Notes under the pieces: generated by a model
What the model saw: the letters and a program-made list of their open reading frames with translations, nothing else
The model's database searches: none
Told to the model about the DNA's origin: nothing
Origin: Zygnema cylindricum
Lineage: Eukaryota; Streptophyta; Zygnematophyceae; Zygnematales; Zygnemataceae
NCBI GenBank assembly: GCA_037447655.1
Contig: JBBHKE010001581.1
Coordinates: forward strand, 1-64,000
DNA: 64,000 nt
Direction: 5' to 3'
Part shown: positions 10,978-22,568 of the stretch, piece by piece
Position numbering within the stretch: the first letter of the stretch is position 1
Layout: every line of letters starts with the position of its first letter
Program-made: the position numbers and the translations under genes

Positions 10978-12785
10978 AACCTTCGGATCCAACAGTTCCA
11001 GCCTCTGATTTTCCGGGGGGAAGAAGGCAAAGCAGCAGGCCGCAAAAATGTGAAGCTGCACTATTTTCTGTGAGCACGCTGGAACTAGGTGAAAACTGCG
11101 AAGCTACGAGGCTGTTTCGACGTTGCGAAGCTGCGAGGCTACTGCGACGCTGCGAAGCTACGATGTTGCAAGGTTGCGATGCTGCTCTATTGTCTACCTA
11201 CATGATGGAACCAGTCACAATACAAGAAGCTTTTTCAGCTCTGGAAAAAGATCAATGGATCTTTGCAGTCAAGGATGATATGCGATCCATAATGGATGCT
11301 CAAACGTAGGAGCTTGTGGAGCTTTCGCCGGATGGAAAGGCCATTGGTTGTTAGTGGGTCTTTAAAGTCAAGTTGAACCCAGATAACTCTATTGAAAGAT
11401 ATAAAGCTAGACTTGTTGCTAAAGGCTATAGTCCAAAGGAAGGAATTGACTATGAAGAGACTTTCTCTCTAGTTGTCCGATTTCCAACTGTTAGAAATTT
11501 GTTGTCGCTAGCGGCCATTGAGGACATGGAATTGCATCAAATGGATGTTAAGACACATTTCTTGCATGGAGATCTAGAGGTAGTAATGTATATAAAGCAG
11601 CCAGAAATGTATGAAGAGATCGGAAAAGAAAATCTGGTCAGTAAATTGTTGAAATCCCTTTACAGTTTAAAGCAGGCTCCACGTCAGTGGAATCTGAAAC
11701 TAGATGAGTTTCTAATTGGTCTTGGATTCATTAGGATTAGCTCAGATCACTCAGTTTATCTTATGGAAGGGGAAGATGGGATCATTTACGTTGCTGTATA
11801 TGTAGATTATTTACTCCTGTTAAGCAAGTCTTTAAATGAGATTAACAATATCAAGGCAACCTTGAATTCAAGATTTGAGATAAAGGATTTAGGTGAGGCA
11901 AGGTACATTCTTGGAATTCAAGTAGAAAGGGATAGAGATCAGAGAACAATCCATCTAACGTAGCAGGAAGCGATAGGAAATGTGCTTGAAAAGTTTGGCA
12001 TGTCAGGGGCAAAGGGAAGTGCCACTCCCATGGAATTTAAGCAAAAAGTGGAAGGCATTGAGACCAATGAGGGAGTCATCTTTGATGACATCTTAGATTC
12101 TGGGGAGGCAGATTTTATGTCCATCATTCCTTACTGACACATTGTTGGGAGCCTCGTCTACTTCATGAACTGCATAAGGCCGAATATTGCGGCAGCAGTT
12201 GGTGTTTTGAGTCGGAGTTTACAAAATCCGAGAAAATCAGATTAGGAGATAGCAAAGAGGGTTCTTCGATACCTTCCACGGACACGGAATCTTTGACTTG
12301 CTCCCGGTGGAGATGAAGTCAAAATTCATACTTGGAGCGATGCTAGCTACAGAGACATGCCAAGCAGTCGTTCCACAACCGAATTCATTTTGAAAATTCG
12401 GAGTGGAACATGTTGCTAGAGCAGCAAGCTTCAAAAGGTCACAGCTCAGTCTACAATGGAGGCTAAATAAATGGCAACAAACTCAACTATTAAAGAGTTA
12501 CTATGGGTGAAGTCTCGCGTTCAAGAACTTCATTTTATGGAATCCGGACCTCAAACAGTGTGGTGTGACAACCACGCAGCTATTGCGATTGCATCCAACC
12601 CGAGGCATCACTTCAAAAGCAAACACATTGACATCAAGCTGCATTTTGTAAGAGAGAAGGTGGTGAATAGAATTTTAGAGCCAAGTAATCTTCCAGATGA
12701 AAAGATGGTAGCAGATATGATGAGTAAGACTTTACCTGCACCTAAGTTAAAGTTTTGTAGGGAGAAATGTGGACTCAATCGTTGA
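10978..12785 (+). pseudogene. B1 polyprotein, right part: linker, RT, RNase H
   Basis: The linker reads SDFPGGRRQSSRPQ after the AACCT site. A tract of imperfect GCGAAGCTACGAGGCT repeats (about 11090-11190) follows, then the RT. The RT (11373-11963) keeps MDVKTHFLHG and LKQAPRQWN, but its active site reads YVDY. Stops occur at about 11308, 11354 and 11960. RNase H/integration-related C-terminal sequence (12471-12785) ends in a conserved KLKFCREKCGL-type tail. With 3981-4475 it is one interrupted gene. Confidence 0.85.
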
Positions 12786-12808
12786 GAGAGTCTAAAGGTT
12801 TAGGGGAG

Positions 12809-13839
12809 TGTTGTTTTGGAAACCTTGAGTCCTCTCTATATCTTGTTGCTATACTGCCATGTTGCCCTAAGTTTAACATTGTAGCTGGAAACCTTGAGCA
12901 CTCTACACTTGCTGTTGTGTTGCTATGCTGCGCTGATCTTACATCGCAACTGCGCTGCTCTAATATGCGAGTTGCATTGATAGATCATAGCAATCATAGC
13001 AGTAATAGCAATCATAACAGTCATAGCAATCATAAGCAGAGTCATAGCAGCTATAGCAGTCTGCAGAAGAAAGGTGTTCTGAATATTAGTCAGTTGTGTG
13101 AAGATAAATTGACGAGGACGTGATTTAGTGAGTATGTAACTCCAAAGGAAGTACACAAACTCGGTGCACTTCAGGCACACGTGTCGGTCCGTGAGGAAGT
13201 CAAGTCTGGTTGTTCCAGAAGAAGTACAATTTCAATTGAGGACCGAAGGTACACGTGGAGGTTCATCATTAGTGATGAAAGAAAAAGCGGACAGCGGATG
13301 GAGTCCGCCGTCATTTTTTGGAAGAAAACTCTTGACTGCGCCGTCATTTCAACGGACAAACTTTGACCGCGCACTATTTCATTTTAGCGGTTGTCTGCTC
13401 CTTGATCGTTGTAAATATTTTATGTACAGTTGACGGTGGGTTTTGTTTAATAAAGATTAGTGCACCGATAGACCATGGTAATTATGGTACGGCGTGTTCA
13501 ATTGTAGGTTACTTTGTAAATGTAGGATTTAGATTATTTTAGGAAGCAGAATTATCTTTGTATGAAAAACTACGAAGATGTTTTGGGTGTTTTGAATTGT
13601 AAGATCATTGTGATCTTTTGGCAAAACCTTGTGAATATTTGCATGTGATTTCTTTGGTGTATATTCTATATTGTGACAAATTTGTAGATCTAGGGTATGT
13701 ATGATTTGCTTGGGGCTTTATTTTGAAGTTGGTAGTTTGTGGGATTTCGTGAGAGTTTCCTCTTTGCACAATTGATTATTATGGCAACTGCCGGTGCCTC
13801 TTCATCTTCTTCAGTGGCACCAGTTGTCTCAAATCAACA
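12809..13839 (+). repeat. B1 3' LTR
   Basis: It follows AGGGGAG (polypurine tract) and runs TGTTGTTTTGGAAACC to CAAATCAACA. U3 carries an imperfect AGCAATCAT-type repeat (12984-13061) and a CACGTG box (13178-13183). Near the end, ATG at 13781 opens a Ser-rich frame that stays open to the LTR end. The next base (13840) lies inside the E3 LTR, so B1 is inserted there; its left LTR is outside the window. Confidence 0.85.
12984..13061 (+). repeat. Short tandem repeats in B1 LTR U3
   Basis: About eight degenerate 9-bp units of the type AGCAATCAT/AGCAGTAAT lie in U3. The apparent Ser/Asn/His-rich reading frame across them is a by-product of the repeat. Confidence 0.75.
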
Positions 13840-14392
13840 GTTTTTTTTAACGGTAAGAATTAAATGTCGGCTTTCGCCCAACTACGCACATCCTAGCCGA
13901 GATCCTGGAATGGTCACTTTGGCGTTTTGGGACGTGGCATGACTTGGCGTCACGTGGAGAGATAACATTTGGTCGCGGAAATAACGAGGAACGTACGGAC
14001 GAGTGAAAAGTGGACAAGCGTCCGCTTAATGGCCATGTCATACAAAGACCGTAGTACTTTCGAGTGCAGTACATTGATATGATCGGTTCGTACATTAGAA
14101 GATAGGGGTTGTGAGAGGGAATTAGGACTTAGAAAAAAATTGGTAGGTAGTCTTCTCTCTCTTTCAGAGTTTGTATTAATTGGCAACTTTGCCACCCTAT
14201 AACTTATCGCCTGGTTGGGCGATCGAGATATTCTTTTTCCTACGCACTCAGGGGAGTCCAGGCTGCATAGGGGTGGATTTAGATTGTAGTGTATGTGCTT
14301 AGGCAACAGTGGTTGCCATTGATATTGGGTTAGTTAATAAGTTTCTAGAGGGGTCTTGAATTCTGTGGTCCAATGGAGGACACATAACTACA
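13840..14392 (+). repeat. E3 5' LTR, right part
   Basis: This is the 3' half of a family A LTR. It matches the E3 3' LTR from the AGAATTAAATGTCGG motif onward and ends TAACTACA before the primer site. The left half was displaced by B1 and lies outside the window. It holds a CACGTG box at 13951-13956. Confidence 0.82.
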
Positions 14393-14407
14393 AGTTATGG
14401 GCCCACC
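14393..14407 (+). promoter_or_regulatory. E3 primer-binding site containing the gag ATG
   Basis: GTTATGGGCCCACC at 14394-14407 is an exact complement of the initiator tRNA-Met anticodon arm as I recall it from plants. It starts one base after the LTR. The ATG at 14397, which pairs with the CAU anticodon, is also the first codon of gag. Confidence 0.82.
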
Positions 14408-17400
14408 CGCTAGGGTGCCCATCTTCAATAGATCAGGGTTTATCTATTGGGAAGCCATGATGACAGGGGTTTTGTGTGAAAAACGATACAGAGGTATTGT
14501 TAGTGGACAAGTGAAACCTCCACCTCAGGGAACACAACAGGGATTTGGTGGAATAAGGTTTTCTGTAGCTTCATCTGCTGCAGCAAATGAGGCAGATGAT
14601 GATGACAGCAATGTGTCCGAAAAGGGGAAAGAAAAGGAGATACCTTGTACTGCTATTGCTTCTATTCCTACGACACCCGGAACAACGATCGTGAAGACCG
14701 TGGAGATCAACACTCACATGTGGGAAGACGCCAACATGGCTGCGAAGAACTTCATTCTGAGACACCTCACACAGGCTTTGGCAACTCCCCACCTTCACGT
14801 TTACAAGGCCGAGGAGTTGTTGGTGAGTTTGATAGAGATCTATAGAGCTAGTACGATTCATGAACTCCAGTTGGCAGTGCAAAAGTTGGGAAATTATACT
14901 TACAAAGCGGGAAAGATGTTAGACTATTGTAATGATCTTTCTTGTTGTATAGGGAGATGGAGAGTGACCCGATAGACAGGCACAATGAAAATGAAAGTTA
15001 ACACTCTCACCATGAAGTTACCCGACGAGTAAGAGAATATAATGTACCGAGTACAGGAAATGACTGATAGTTCATGGAAGTGGTCCCCATGATACTTCAG
15101 CAAGAGAACACGATTGAGATCAAGAGAGGCGGAAAGAGTGTTCAAGCTCTAGCCGCCGGAGGGGATAGAAGGAGACCAAACCCGGAAAAGCCATACAAAG
15201 GAGAAAGAGTTCAGCCTGGAGGACAAAGGTCCCCAAAGGGCATATGTCATTTTTGCAAAAAGCCGGGACACTTTATCGCAGATTGTGTCAAGCTGTCAGA
15301 GCTGAGGCTCCAAGTGAACCATGGTGGGGAATCTTCTGGAGGGAAGAAAAAGGCACTTTTGGTCACAAACGTGACTTAAGACACCGAGGAGGAGTCCTCT
15401 AAGGAGGATAGGGAGCTTCTTTTTGAGAAGAGTGTGGAAGAGAAGGAGATCCCTCGGAGGCAAAAGTGTGCCCTTGGAGCAATTCGGGAAGCTCCACAGG
15501 ATGGATGGATCATCGACTCAGGTACATCCATGCATATGTGTCGTGACAAGGTCCGCTTCAATAAGCTAAGGATAATCCCTACTGTAGAATTAGAGTATGG
15601 GGATGGGAGAGTGGTTACTTGAGATCTAGTGGGATCAGTAGATCTGAAAGTCTTAGTGGAGGGTAAGACTTATATACTCACTTTCTCAGATGTACTCTAT
15701 ATCCTTCAGCTGAGTACAAATCTTGTCTTTACATATGTGTTAGATGACAAAGAGTTTGATACCTTCACTAGAAAGGGAGTCTTTACAACTAACTATGGGG
15801 ATGAAGTTTACTTCACTGCAGATAAAGGTAGTCAAGGAATGTTTAAACTTAACATGAGTAATGAAAAGAAGAATGCTTATTTTATTGGTGTCCCAAAATT
15901 GATGATTTGGCATAAGCGGTTTGGCCATGTGCATTTTGATAGGTTGAGGGAAATGAAGACTCTTGGTATAGTAGAAGGCATTCAGTTCAGTGATAATGAA
16001 ATGGTAGATGATTGTAGTGGCTTTGCCCAAGGTAAGGCTCACGGACCTCTTTTCCTAAAGCTGCCACATATAAATGGGAGAAACAACTTGATTTAATCCA
16101 CACAGATATCTGGGGAACAGCAAAGGTTTTCTCAGTTGGAGGGAAGAGGTATATGTTGACAATTACTGATGATTGGTCTTGATATTCTAAAGTCTACTTC
16201 CTAAAAACAAAGTCTAAAACACCAACTTACTTCAGAGAATACAAAGGTTGGAGTGAGAAGTTGCATGGAACCCTATTAAGAGAATAAGGAGTGATAATGG
16301 GGGAGAGCATACCTCTAACAAGTTTGAGGAATACTTGAGAGATGAGGGAGTTTAGAGCTAGAAAACTGTACCAAATAATCCGGAACAAAATGGGGTAGCC
16401 GAAAGGTTAATTCGAACACTAGGAGATAGTGTATCTAGTATGTTTGCTGACAAGAAAATAGGAAAGAGATTTTGGGTAGAAGCCATGAACTGTGCCAACT
16501 ACATTAAGAATAGAGTCCTAACCTCAGCTGTAAAAGGAATGACACCTTATGAGTGATGGGTTGGAAGGAAACCAAATGTCTCTCACCTTAAAGTATTGGG
16601 TAGCCAAGTTTACCGTCCTGACACGGTAGGAAAATCTGGAAACTTGATGCTAAGGGAAAACCTGGATACTTTGTAGGATATATTGAGGATGTCAAGTGAT
16701 ACAGAGTCTATGACTTAGCAAAGAAAGATATCATTCTAGTGAAACACCTAGTTGCCATGGATGAAGGGAAGTCATTTGACCCTTTCAAATATACTAAGAA
16801 GATAAGAATCAGATTTGAGTCCGAAAGTGAGGAGAACTCATTCGTTCCCCAAAGGGACATAAGTGAAACAGTGATTGCAGATTTAGGGGAGATCCAAGAT
16901 ACAAGAGATCCATCATAAACCTCACATATTCCTATGAACTTCAAGGAGACAGAAGAGGAGGAACCGGAACCGGGTTCCATGGATAGGGGAGCCGATGAGA
17001 CAATAAGGAGAAATCTAAGACTTCCCACCATTCTGGCTTCGAAGTTTGAGGGAGGGAGAAAAAGCAGCAAAAGTAAACAAGAAAAACAGGTCGCTTATAA
17101 GGTACCTAAGCTATCTCACCCATATGAGCCTCAGTCATACTCAGAGGCAATAAATTGTCCAGAGAAAGACAGATGGATTAGAGCCATAAATGATGAGATG
17201 GCCTCTATCAATGAAGCCAATACTTGGGAACTACACCGTGAATCGCTATTAGCGTAATGAAATAGATAGCGTAATGAAACAATTAGCGTACTTTACGGTA
17301 AATTGTGTTTTTTCGGGTACACCATGATACTAATTTATCATGTACTCTAATTTGTAGCAAAGGGGTTCACCCAAAAGGAGGGGAATGACTATGACGAGAC

Positions 17401-18733
17401 ATTTGCCCAGTTGTTCGTTTCCCATCAGTAAGGGTTCTCCTCAGTTTAGCAGCTGTAGAAGACATGGAAATCCATCAGATTGATATTAAGACCGCCTTTC
17501 TCAATGGTGAGTTAGAAGAAGAAATCTTCATGAGGCAACCGAGGGGGTTTGTGGAAAATGGGGAAGAGAGCAAATTTTGGAGGCCCATAAAGTCATTATA
17601 TGGACTTAAGCAAGCTCCCTGACTGTGGAATAAGAAACTAGATGAGTTTTTTACTTGTCTGTGATATATCCGTATAACCTCTCACCAATCTGTCTATATG
17701 ATTGAAGATGAGGATGGTGTGATTTTTATTGCAATTTATGTGGATGATCTGCCGGTGTTAAGTAAGTCTTTGGAAAAGATCAATAAGTTGAAAAAAGAAT
17801 TTAGAAGCAAATTTATTATGAAGGATTTAGGGGAGGCAAGATATATCTTGGGAATTCAAATGGAAAGAGAAAGGGGGGAAAGTATCATTAGACTCACTCA
17901 GAAAAAAACAATAGGAAATATGCTTGAGAAATTCCAGATTGAGAAAGCAAACACTTGTACCACTTCCATGGACTTGAAGAAAGTAAGTGATGGGAGTGTA
18001 GAAGGTGGAGTAATAATCTTAGTTTATCAAAAGAGTCTAGAGGGGAGAGAGTTTATGAAGTCTATTTATTATAGACAGGTCATAGGAAGCTTGATCTACT
18101 TTATGAACTGTACAAGGTCGGACATAACCGCAGCAGTAGGAGTCCTTTGTAGGAGTTTTAACGATCCTAATAAGAGAGATTGGGAGGCAACCAAGAAAGT
18201 CATAAGATATTTGGTGGGAACCACAAAGTTATGGTTGCATTTAGGAGGGGAGCAAACTGATATCACTACTTGGAGTGATGCCAGTTATGGGGATGCACCA
18301 ATGAGAAGATGCACTTCTGGATATGTATTGTATGTGGGGGATCGTGCTTGTTGTTGGAGCAGTAAGCAACAAAAGGTGGTTGTTCAGTCTACTATGGAGG
18401 CTGAGTATAAGGCCTCTTGTTTTGCAGGGAAAGAATTAATGTGGGTGAAGTCCTTGTGGCAAGGACTAGGGTAAATGAAGGCAAGAATGCATGAATTTTT
18501 TGGTCATAACCAGGCTGTCATTGCAATTGCAACCAATCCAAAACATCATTTCAAAGCTAAACATATGGACATAAGATTGAGCTATGTGAGGGAGAAAGTT
18601 GAAAATAAAATTGTAAATGTAGTGGATAGATCTGATGAAGAAATGGTGGTTGACATGATGACCAAACCTGTTCCCTCTCTCAAGTTAAAACATTGCAAAG
18701 AAAAATTAAAATTAGAATATAAAATAAGGGAAG
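14397..18733 (+). pseudogene. E3 gag-pol polyprotein (broken, best domains)
   Basis: Gag starts with MGPPARVPIF at 14397 and breaks near 14973. An open stretch at 15074-15379 carries an intact CX2CX4HX4C zinc knuckle (CHFCKKPGHFIADC, residues 58-71). The protease motif DSGTSMHMC (about 15515-15541) is intact. In the integrase zinc domain (15629-16096) the last Cys has become Phe (CSGF). The integrase core (16100-16560) has several stops. At 17229-17358 the start of RT is replaced by unrelated sequence. The RT active site YVDD (near 17738) is intact, and RNase H (TWSDASYGD) follows to about 18733. The element is defective but has the most recognisable catalytic motifs of family A. Confidence 0.88.
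17229..17358 (+). other. Foreign 130-bp segment in E3 RT
   Basis: Between codons for WEL and VAKGF, where E6 has normal RT sequence, E3 has an AT-rich block with TAGCGTAATGAAA repeats. It begins with TACACCGTGAATCGCTATT, which recurs at 46832. I do not recognise it; it could be a small non-coding transposon piece or filler DNA. Confidence 0.5.
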
Positions 18734-19854
18734 TGTTGAAAATCACTAGATTTATAGGGTATTTTCTAGGTCTAGAATAAAAGGAAAAAATAGGCTGCCT
18801 GCTCACACCTTTCCTCTCTATCCCCCATACTTGTTGTAGTCAGTGAAAGGGAGAGAGAGAATGAGATGGATAGCCATGGTTCCCTCAGCCTAAAAAGCAG
18901 GATTGAAGATTGACTTATGTCACTCTCAACAAAAAGTTGAGTTCGGCAAGATTCGAACCCCCACCCGGAAGAGCAAAGCGTAGCCGTTAGCTTTAACCGG
19001 TCTGTCGTAGAAGTTCGTTAAAGAATATAGGGTGTGATTTCTATTTAAACTGTGTCACGGTCGATAAACAAAAAGTGAGATAGAAAATTTTATATACACT
19101 GCGAACAAAATACCGCACGAAACAAATGAATCGGACGTTTGTTTCAATGGTTAGAATTAAATGTCGGATTTAATATTACAGCGCATATCCTAGCTGAGAT
19201 CCTGGAATGGTCACTTTGGCGTTTTGTGGCGTGGCATGACCTGGCGCCACGTGGAGGGATAACATTTGGTCGCGAGAATTACGAAGAACGTACAGACGAG
19301 TGAAAAGTGGACACACGTCCACTTAATGGCCTTGTCGTACAAAGACGGTACAGAAAGTACATCGGCAGTAGTACTTTCGAGTGCAGTACAGTGATACGAT
19401 TGGTTTGTACATACAGTAGATCAGATGGATTTGCTTTGACTATGACATGTGTCGACTTTTTGGCCATGTCGTACAATGTTTGTATAGAAAGTTCACCGGC
19501 AGCTCTACCTTTCTGTACGACACACTAATATGATTGGTGTCGTATGTCAGTAGATAGAGTTTTAGAGAGAGATAAGACTTGGAAAATTTTGATAGATAGG
19601 ACCCTCTCCTTTAGAGAGCTTCTATACAAATGGTCAACTTGACCCTATATAACTTACTGCTCAAGGGAGCAAATTCAGACATTTTTTTTGCTATCGACTC
19701 ATGGGAGTCTTACCTTCACACAGAAGAAGGTGGTCAGAGTTTTTGCCTGCCAGGGTGGCAATTATCCTTTCTGAAACACAAAGGGGTTAGGGATATCCTA
19801 GAGCCTTCTAACAAGCTGTCCATTTTGAGGACCTATCAAGGTCTCAAAGTTTCA
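18734..19854 (+). repeat. Chimeric LTR: E3 left half, E5 right half
   Basis: The left part (18734 to about 19420) is E3-like, from TGTTGAAAATCAC through the AGAATTAAATGTCGG motif. The right part (about 19430-19854) matches the E5 3' LTR (33300-33720). It is followed by an E5-type primer site and gag start and not by flanking DNA. It holds a hairpin (18806-18864), an antisense tRNA-like segment (18938-19010, with GATTCGAACC as an inverted B-box) and a CACGTG box (19248-19253). Confidence 0.78.
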
Positions 19855-19855
19855 T

Positions 19856-20047
19856 GTTATGGTCCCAACCTCTAGGGTACCCATCTTTAATGGAACTAGC
19901 TTCATATATTGGGAAAGTTTGATGAAAGGAGATCTTTGCGAGAAAAGGTTTTGGGGGATAGTAGGTGGACGAGTAGGGTGTCTATCTAGTCTTGGAATCC
20001 TCTAGGGTTTAGAGGAAGCAAATTCACCACGAAAGCAAATCGATCTG
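19856..20047 (+). pseudogene. E5 gag N-terminal fragment
   Basis: A primer site, GTTATGGTCCCAACC (19856-19870), leads directly into gag codons like those of E2 (RVPIFNGT..YWES). Coding similarity stops near 20047, where family B RNase H sequence begins. E5 gag resumes at 29566 from the zinc-knuckle region. About 0.7 kb of gag between these points is missing. Confidence 0.75.
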
Positions 20048-20845
20048 ATCTGAATTTGAAATGAAAGATGTAAAAGGGTCCGTAACCCTTATAGAATTTA
20101 GACAGAAATTGGAAGGGAATGACTCAGATTCAAGCATAATGGTTGTTGAGAGTCTACAGTAAGGGGAGGAAGAGTTCATAGCCTCTAAGCCATACAGACA
20201 AGTAGTTGGTAGTCTGATCTACTTTATAAACTACATAAGACCTGATGTTGCAGTTGCTGTTGGAGTCTTGAATAAAGTTTGCAAAATCCCAAAAGGGCAA
20301 ATTGGGAAGCAACAAAAAGGGTTCTAAGATATCTTGCAGGAACTCAGAATCTTAAGCTTGTACTCAGAGGAGGAGAGGTGAAAATACATACGTGGAGCAA
20401 CGCTAGCTATGGAGACAAGCCAAGCCAAAAATCTACAACTAGCTTTGTTTTGAATATTGGAGATGGAACTTGCTGCAGGAGCAGCAAATTGCAAAAAGTT
20501 ACAGCTCAATCTACAATGGAGTTGAAATATATGGCAGCACCTTCCACCCTCAAAGAGCTTCTATGGGTCAAGTCCATTTTACAGGATTTTGGGTATATGC
20601 AAACAGGACCTAAGGCTATCTGGTGTGACAACCAAGAAGCCATTGCAATTGCTTTTAACCCCAACCATCATTTTAAAAGAAAACACATGGATGTTAGGCT
20701 TAATTTTGTTAGAGAAAATGTGCTTGCAAAAGTAATTAAATTGTGTTATTTACCAGATGAAAAGATGGTGGCAGACATGCTAACTAAAGCCCACTCTGCT
20801 ACTAAGTTGTAGATTGCAAAGAGGCTACTGGGTTGAATGAGTTAG
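20048..20845 (+). pseudogene. B2 RNase H fragment
   Basis: This fragment covers the end of RT and RNase H, with an open stretch at 20279-20812. It is nearly the same sequence as 27775-28555 of B3, including SNASYGD in place of SDASYGD and the KLCYLPDEKM tail. It ends with an AGGGGAG tract before the LTR. Gag, protease, integrase and RT of this copy are absent. Confidence 0.8.
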
Positions 20846-20867
20846 TGAGTCTAAAGATTTAGGGGAG

Positions 20868-22568
20868 TGTTGAATTTGGAAATCTTTCGTTTAGTAGATA
20901 AGGCTGTGAGGGGAGACATAGGACTTAGAATATTTTTCATCTAAGTTAGATTTACTATTGACCTTTAATAGTGTGACAGTAGCAGGTATACTGTAAAGTG
21001 TACTGTACGTCTACAAGGACACATGTCGACATTTGAAAACAGTGCAGGTATTCCGTAGTGACACCAAGACCCACATACACGCGTCATTAATCATACGGAT
21101 GATTTCAGTTAATCGGACGGACGGAGACTAAGCCGAATATTCGGGAAAGAAGCAGAAAAGGATCGTTGATAGAAATTGAGTCGACGGACGCAATTCAAAT
21201 GGGGACCACATTGACTAAGTTTTCCGTAAGGACTCAGGATGTTTCGTACCATTTGACCGACATACATTTGTATCGTTGTGAATAGCGCTGACTAAGCACC
21301 GGCAACATTAGCATAAACGCCGAAATTAGAATACACCTTTTAAAAAAAAAAAAAAAATCTTAATTAGCGTCAATGACGGTATATTTACTTCCACACTATT
21401 TAAACTTTGACACTAATAACGATGCGCGGTGTAGCTTCTACAAAGAAATCAACGGACGAGATTCATAAAAGATGAATTGCTAATGGCAGACAAAGTCACA
21501 AGTCTTCATGGTATTTTCCTTACCTAAATATTTAGCACTGTACTGATTTAGTGGAGGGAGACGTGGCAATATTTCAGCTCTCCCATAAATAGTGTTTTTG
21601 ATTTTTACTGTTTTAGCAATCTTTTAGGGAATTGATCAGGACAGTGACTGTTGTTTGGTTGCGTACAGTCACTTACGTCATTTTGTCAAAAATTGTACGT
21701 TTGAAGTACATATTGGTAAAAATAAAGTACCGTTGAGTACAAATTTGACGGTCAATCGGTTGGACAAATTTGACTTTCAAAATATTGTTTCAACCGCTTA
21801 AAATTTTGGCGCGCTTGCGGACGTCGACCGTCATGATAAAATTAGCAATTCACAAGGCCGGCGAACGTTTACGCAAACAAAACTGCGGCAACCACATATA
21901 AATAAAAGTGTTGCAGACTGTCACTTTTTGTCTTTACGTGAGCTCCACGGTGAGAGCACTTAGTCGCAAAATTGAAATTTAATCAAAAAGCGTTACATTG
22001 AACTTGGACGCAAATTGAAACGGGACCTCTTTAAACTAAACTGAACTACTGTAAGTTTTGAACGAAAATATTAAAACGCACAAAACGAAATTTTGCTGTC
22101 AATAATATTAAAACGCACGAAACGAAATTTTGCTATCAATGTAAGAATGTTGATTCGTAGATAGTGTGGCTCGATTTCGTCGCGCGTGACGACGCGCATT
22201 TTTTTTATTTAATTTAAATTGATATTTTTACGCAGTAGATACTCACAGTGAGTATATAGTTTAGGACTTAGTTAAAATTATGTATCCACTCTTGGGAATA
22301 TAGTTTTTCTAAAGGCAGTTTATAAGAAACTTGCAGAGACTATTTCTTATGGTTGACTGGGTCAATTGATCTGAAACTTTGTGAGTTGTCAGTTTATTAT
22401 AAGGTGTAACATTGTGCTGAATTTGGTGCTAAGTGGCTCTTCCAGTCACGTTCGGTGTCAGCTGAAAGTTGGCTGTTGGAGAAGGTACTTGAATGCTTCT
22501 GTTGGTTTTATGTCTACTTCCACTACAACAGCTGGTCCTCCACCTGCATCGGTGGTTGTAGAACAACA
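20868..22568 (+). repeat. B3 5' LTR, with a long divergent segment
   Basis: The LTR runs TGTTGAATTTGGAAATC to GTAGAACAACA. Its first about 440 bp and last about 340 bp match the B3 3' LTR (28587-29565). The middle (about 21311-22228) does not match the 3' LTR and is about 700 bp longer. That middle has a run of 16 A near 21341, a TATAAATAAAAG at about 21896 and a 42-bp tandem duplication at 22065-22147. ATG at 22510 starts the gag frame inside the LTR. Confidence 0.75.
22065..22147 (+). repeat. 42-bp tandem duplication in B3 5' LTR
   Basis: AATATTAAAACGCAC(A/G)AAACG and the following AAATTTTGCT(G/A)TCAAT occur twice head to tail with two differences. This is a recent slippage duplication inside the part of the LTR that has no counterpart in the 3' LTR. 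Confidence 0.75.

Larger units (their letters stand above)
13840..19854 (+). mobile_element. E3: copia element, family A
   Basis: E3 has a partial 5' LTR, the best preserved primer site in the window, gag-PR-INT-RT-RH in order, and a 3' LTR whose right half belongs to E5. It hosts B1 in its 5' LTR. Its LTR start TGTTGAAAATCACTAG places it with E6 and E11 in a subfamily distinct from E2, E5 and E10. Confidence 0.88.

Noticed and set aside
12767-13123. Ser/Asn/His-rich small protein
   Set aside because: The frame comes from short tandem repeats in the B1 LTR and spans the LTR start.
13950-14306. Minus-strand ORF across the E3 LTR
   Set aside because: It lies wholly in LTR promoter sequence and is not kept in other LTR copies.
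18475-18780. Separate small gene after the E3 RNase H
   Set aside because: It is the continuation of RNase H after one stop (HFKAKHMDIRL), then runs into the LTR.
21341-21357. Poly-A tail of a LINE or SINE
   Set aside because: No RT or tRNA-like body and no target duplication were seen next to the A run.
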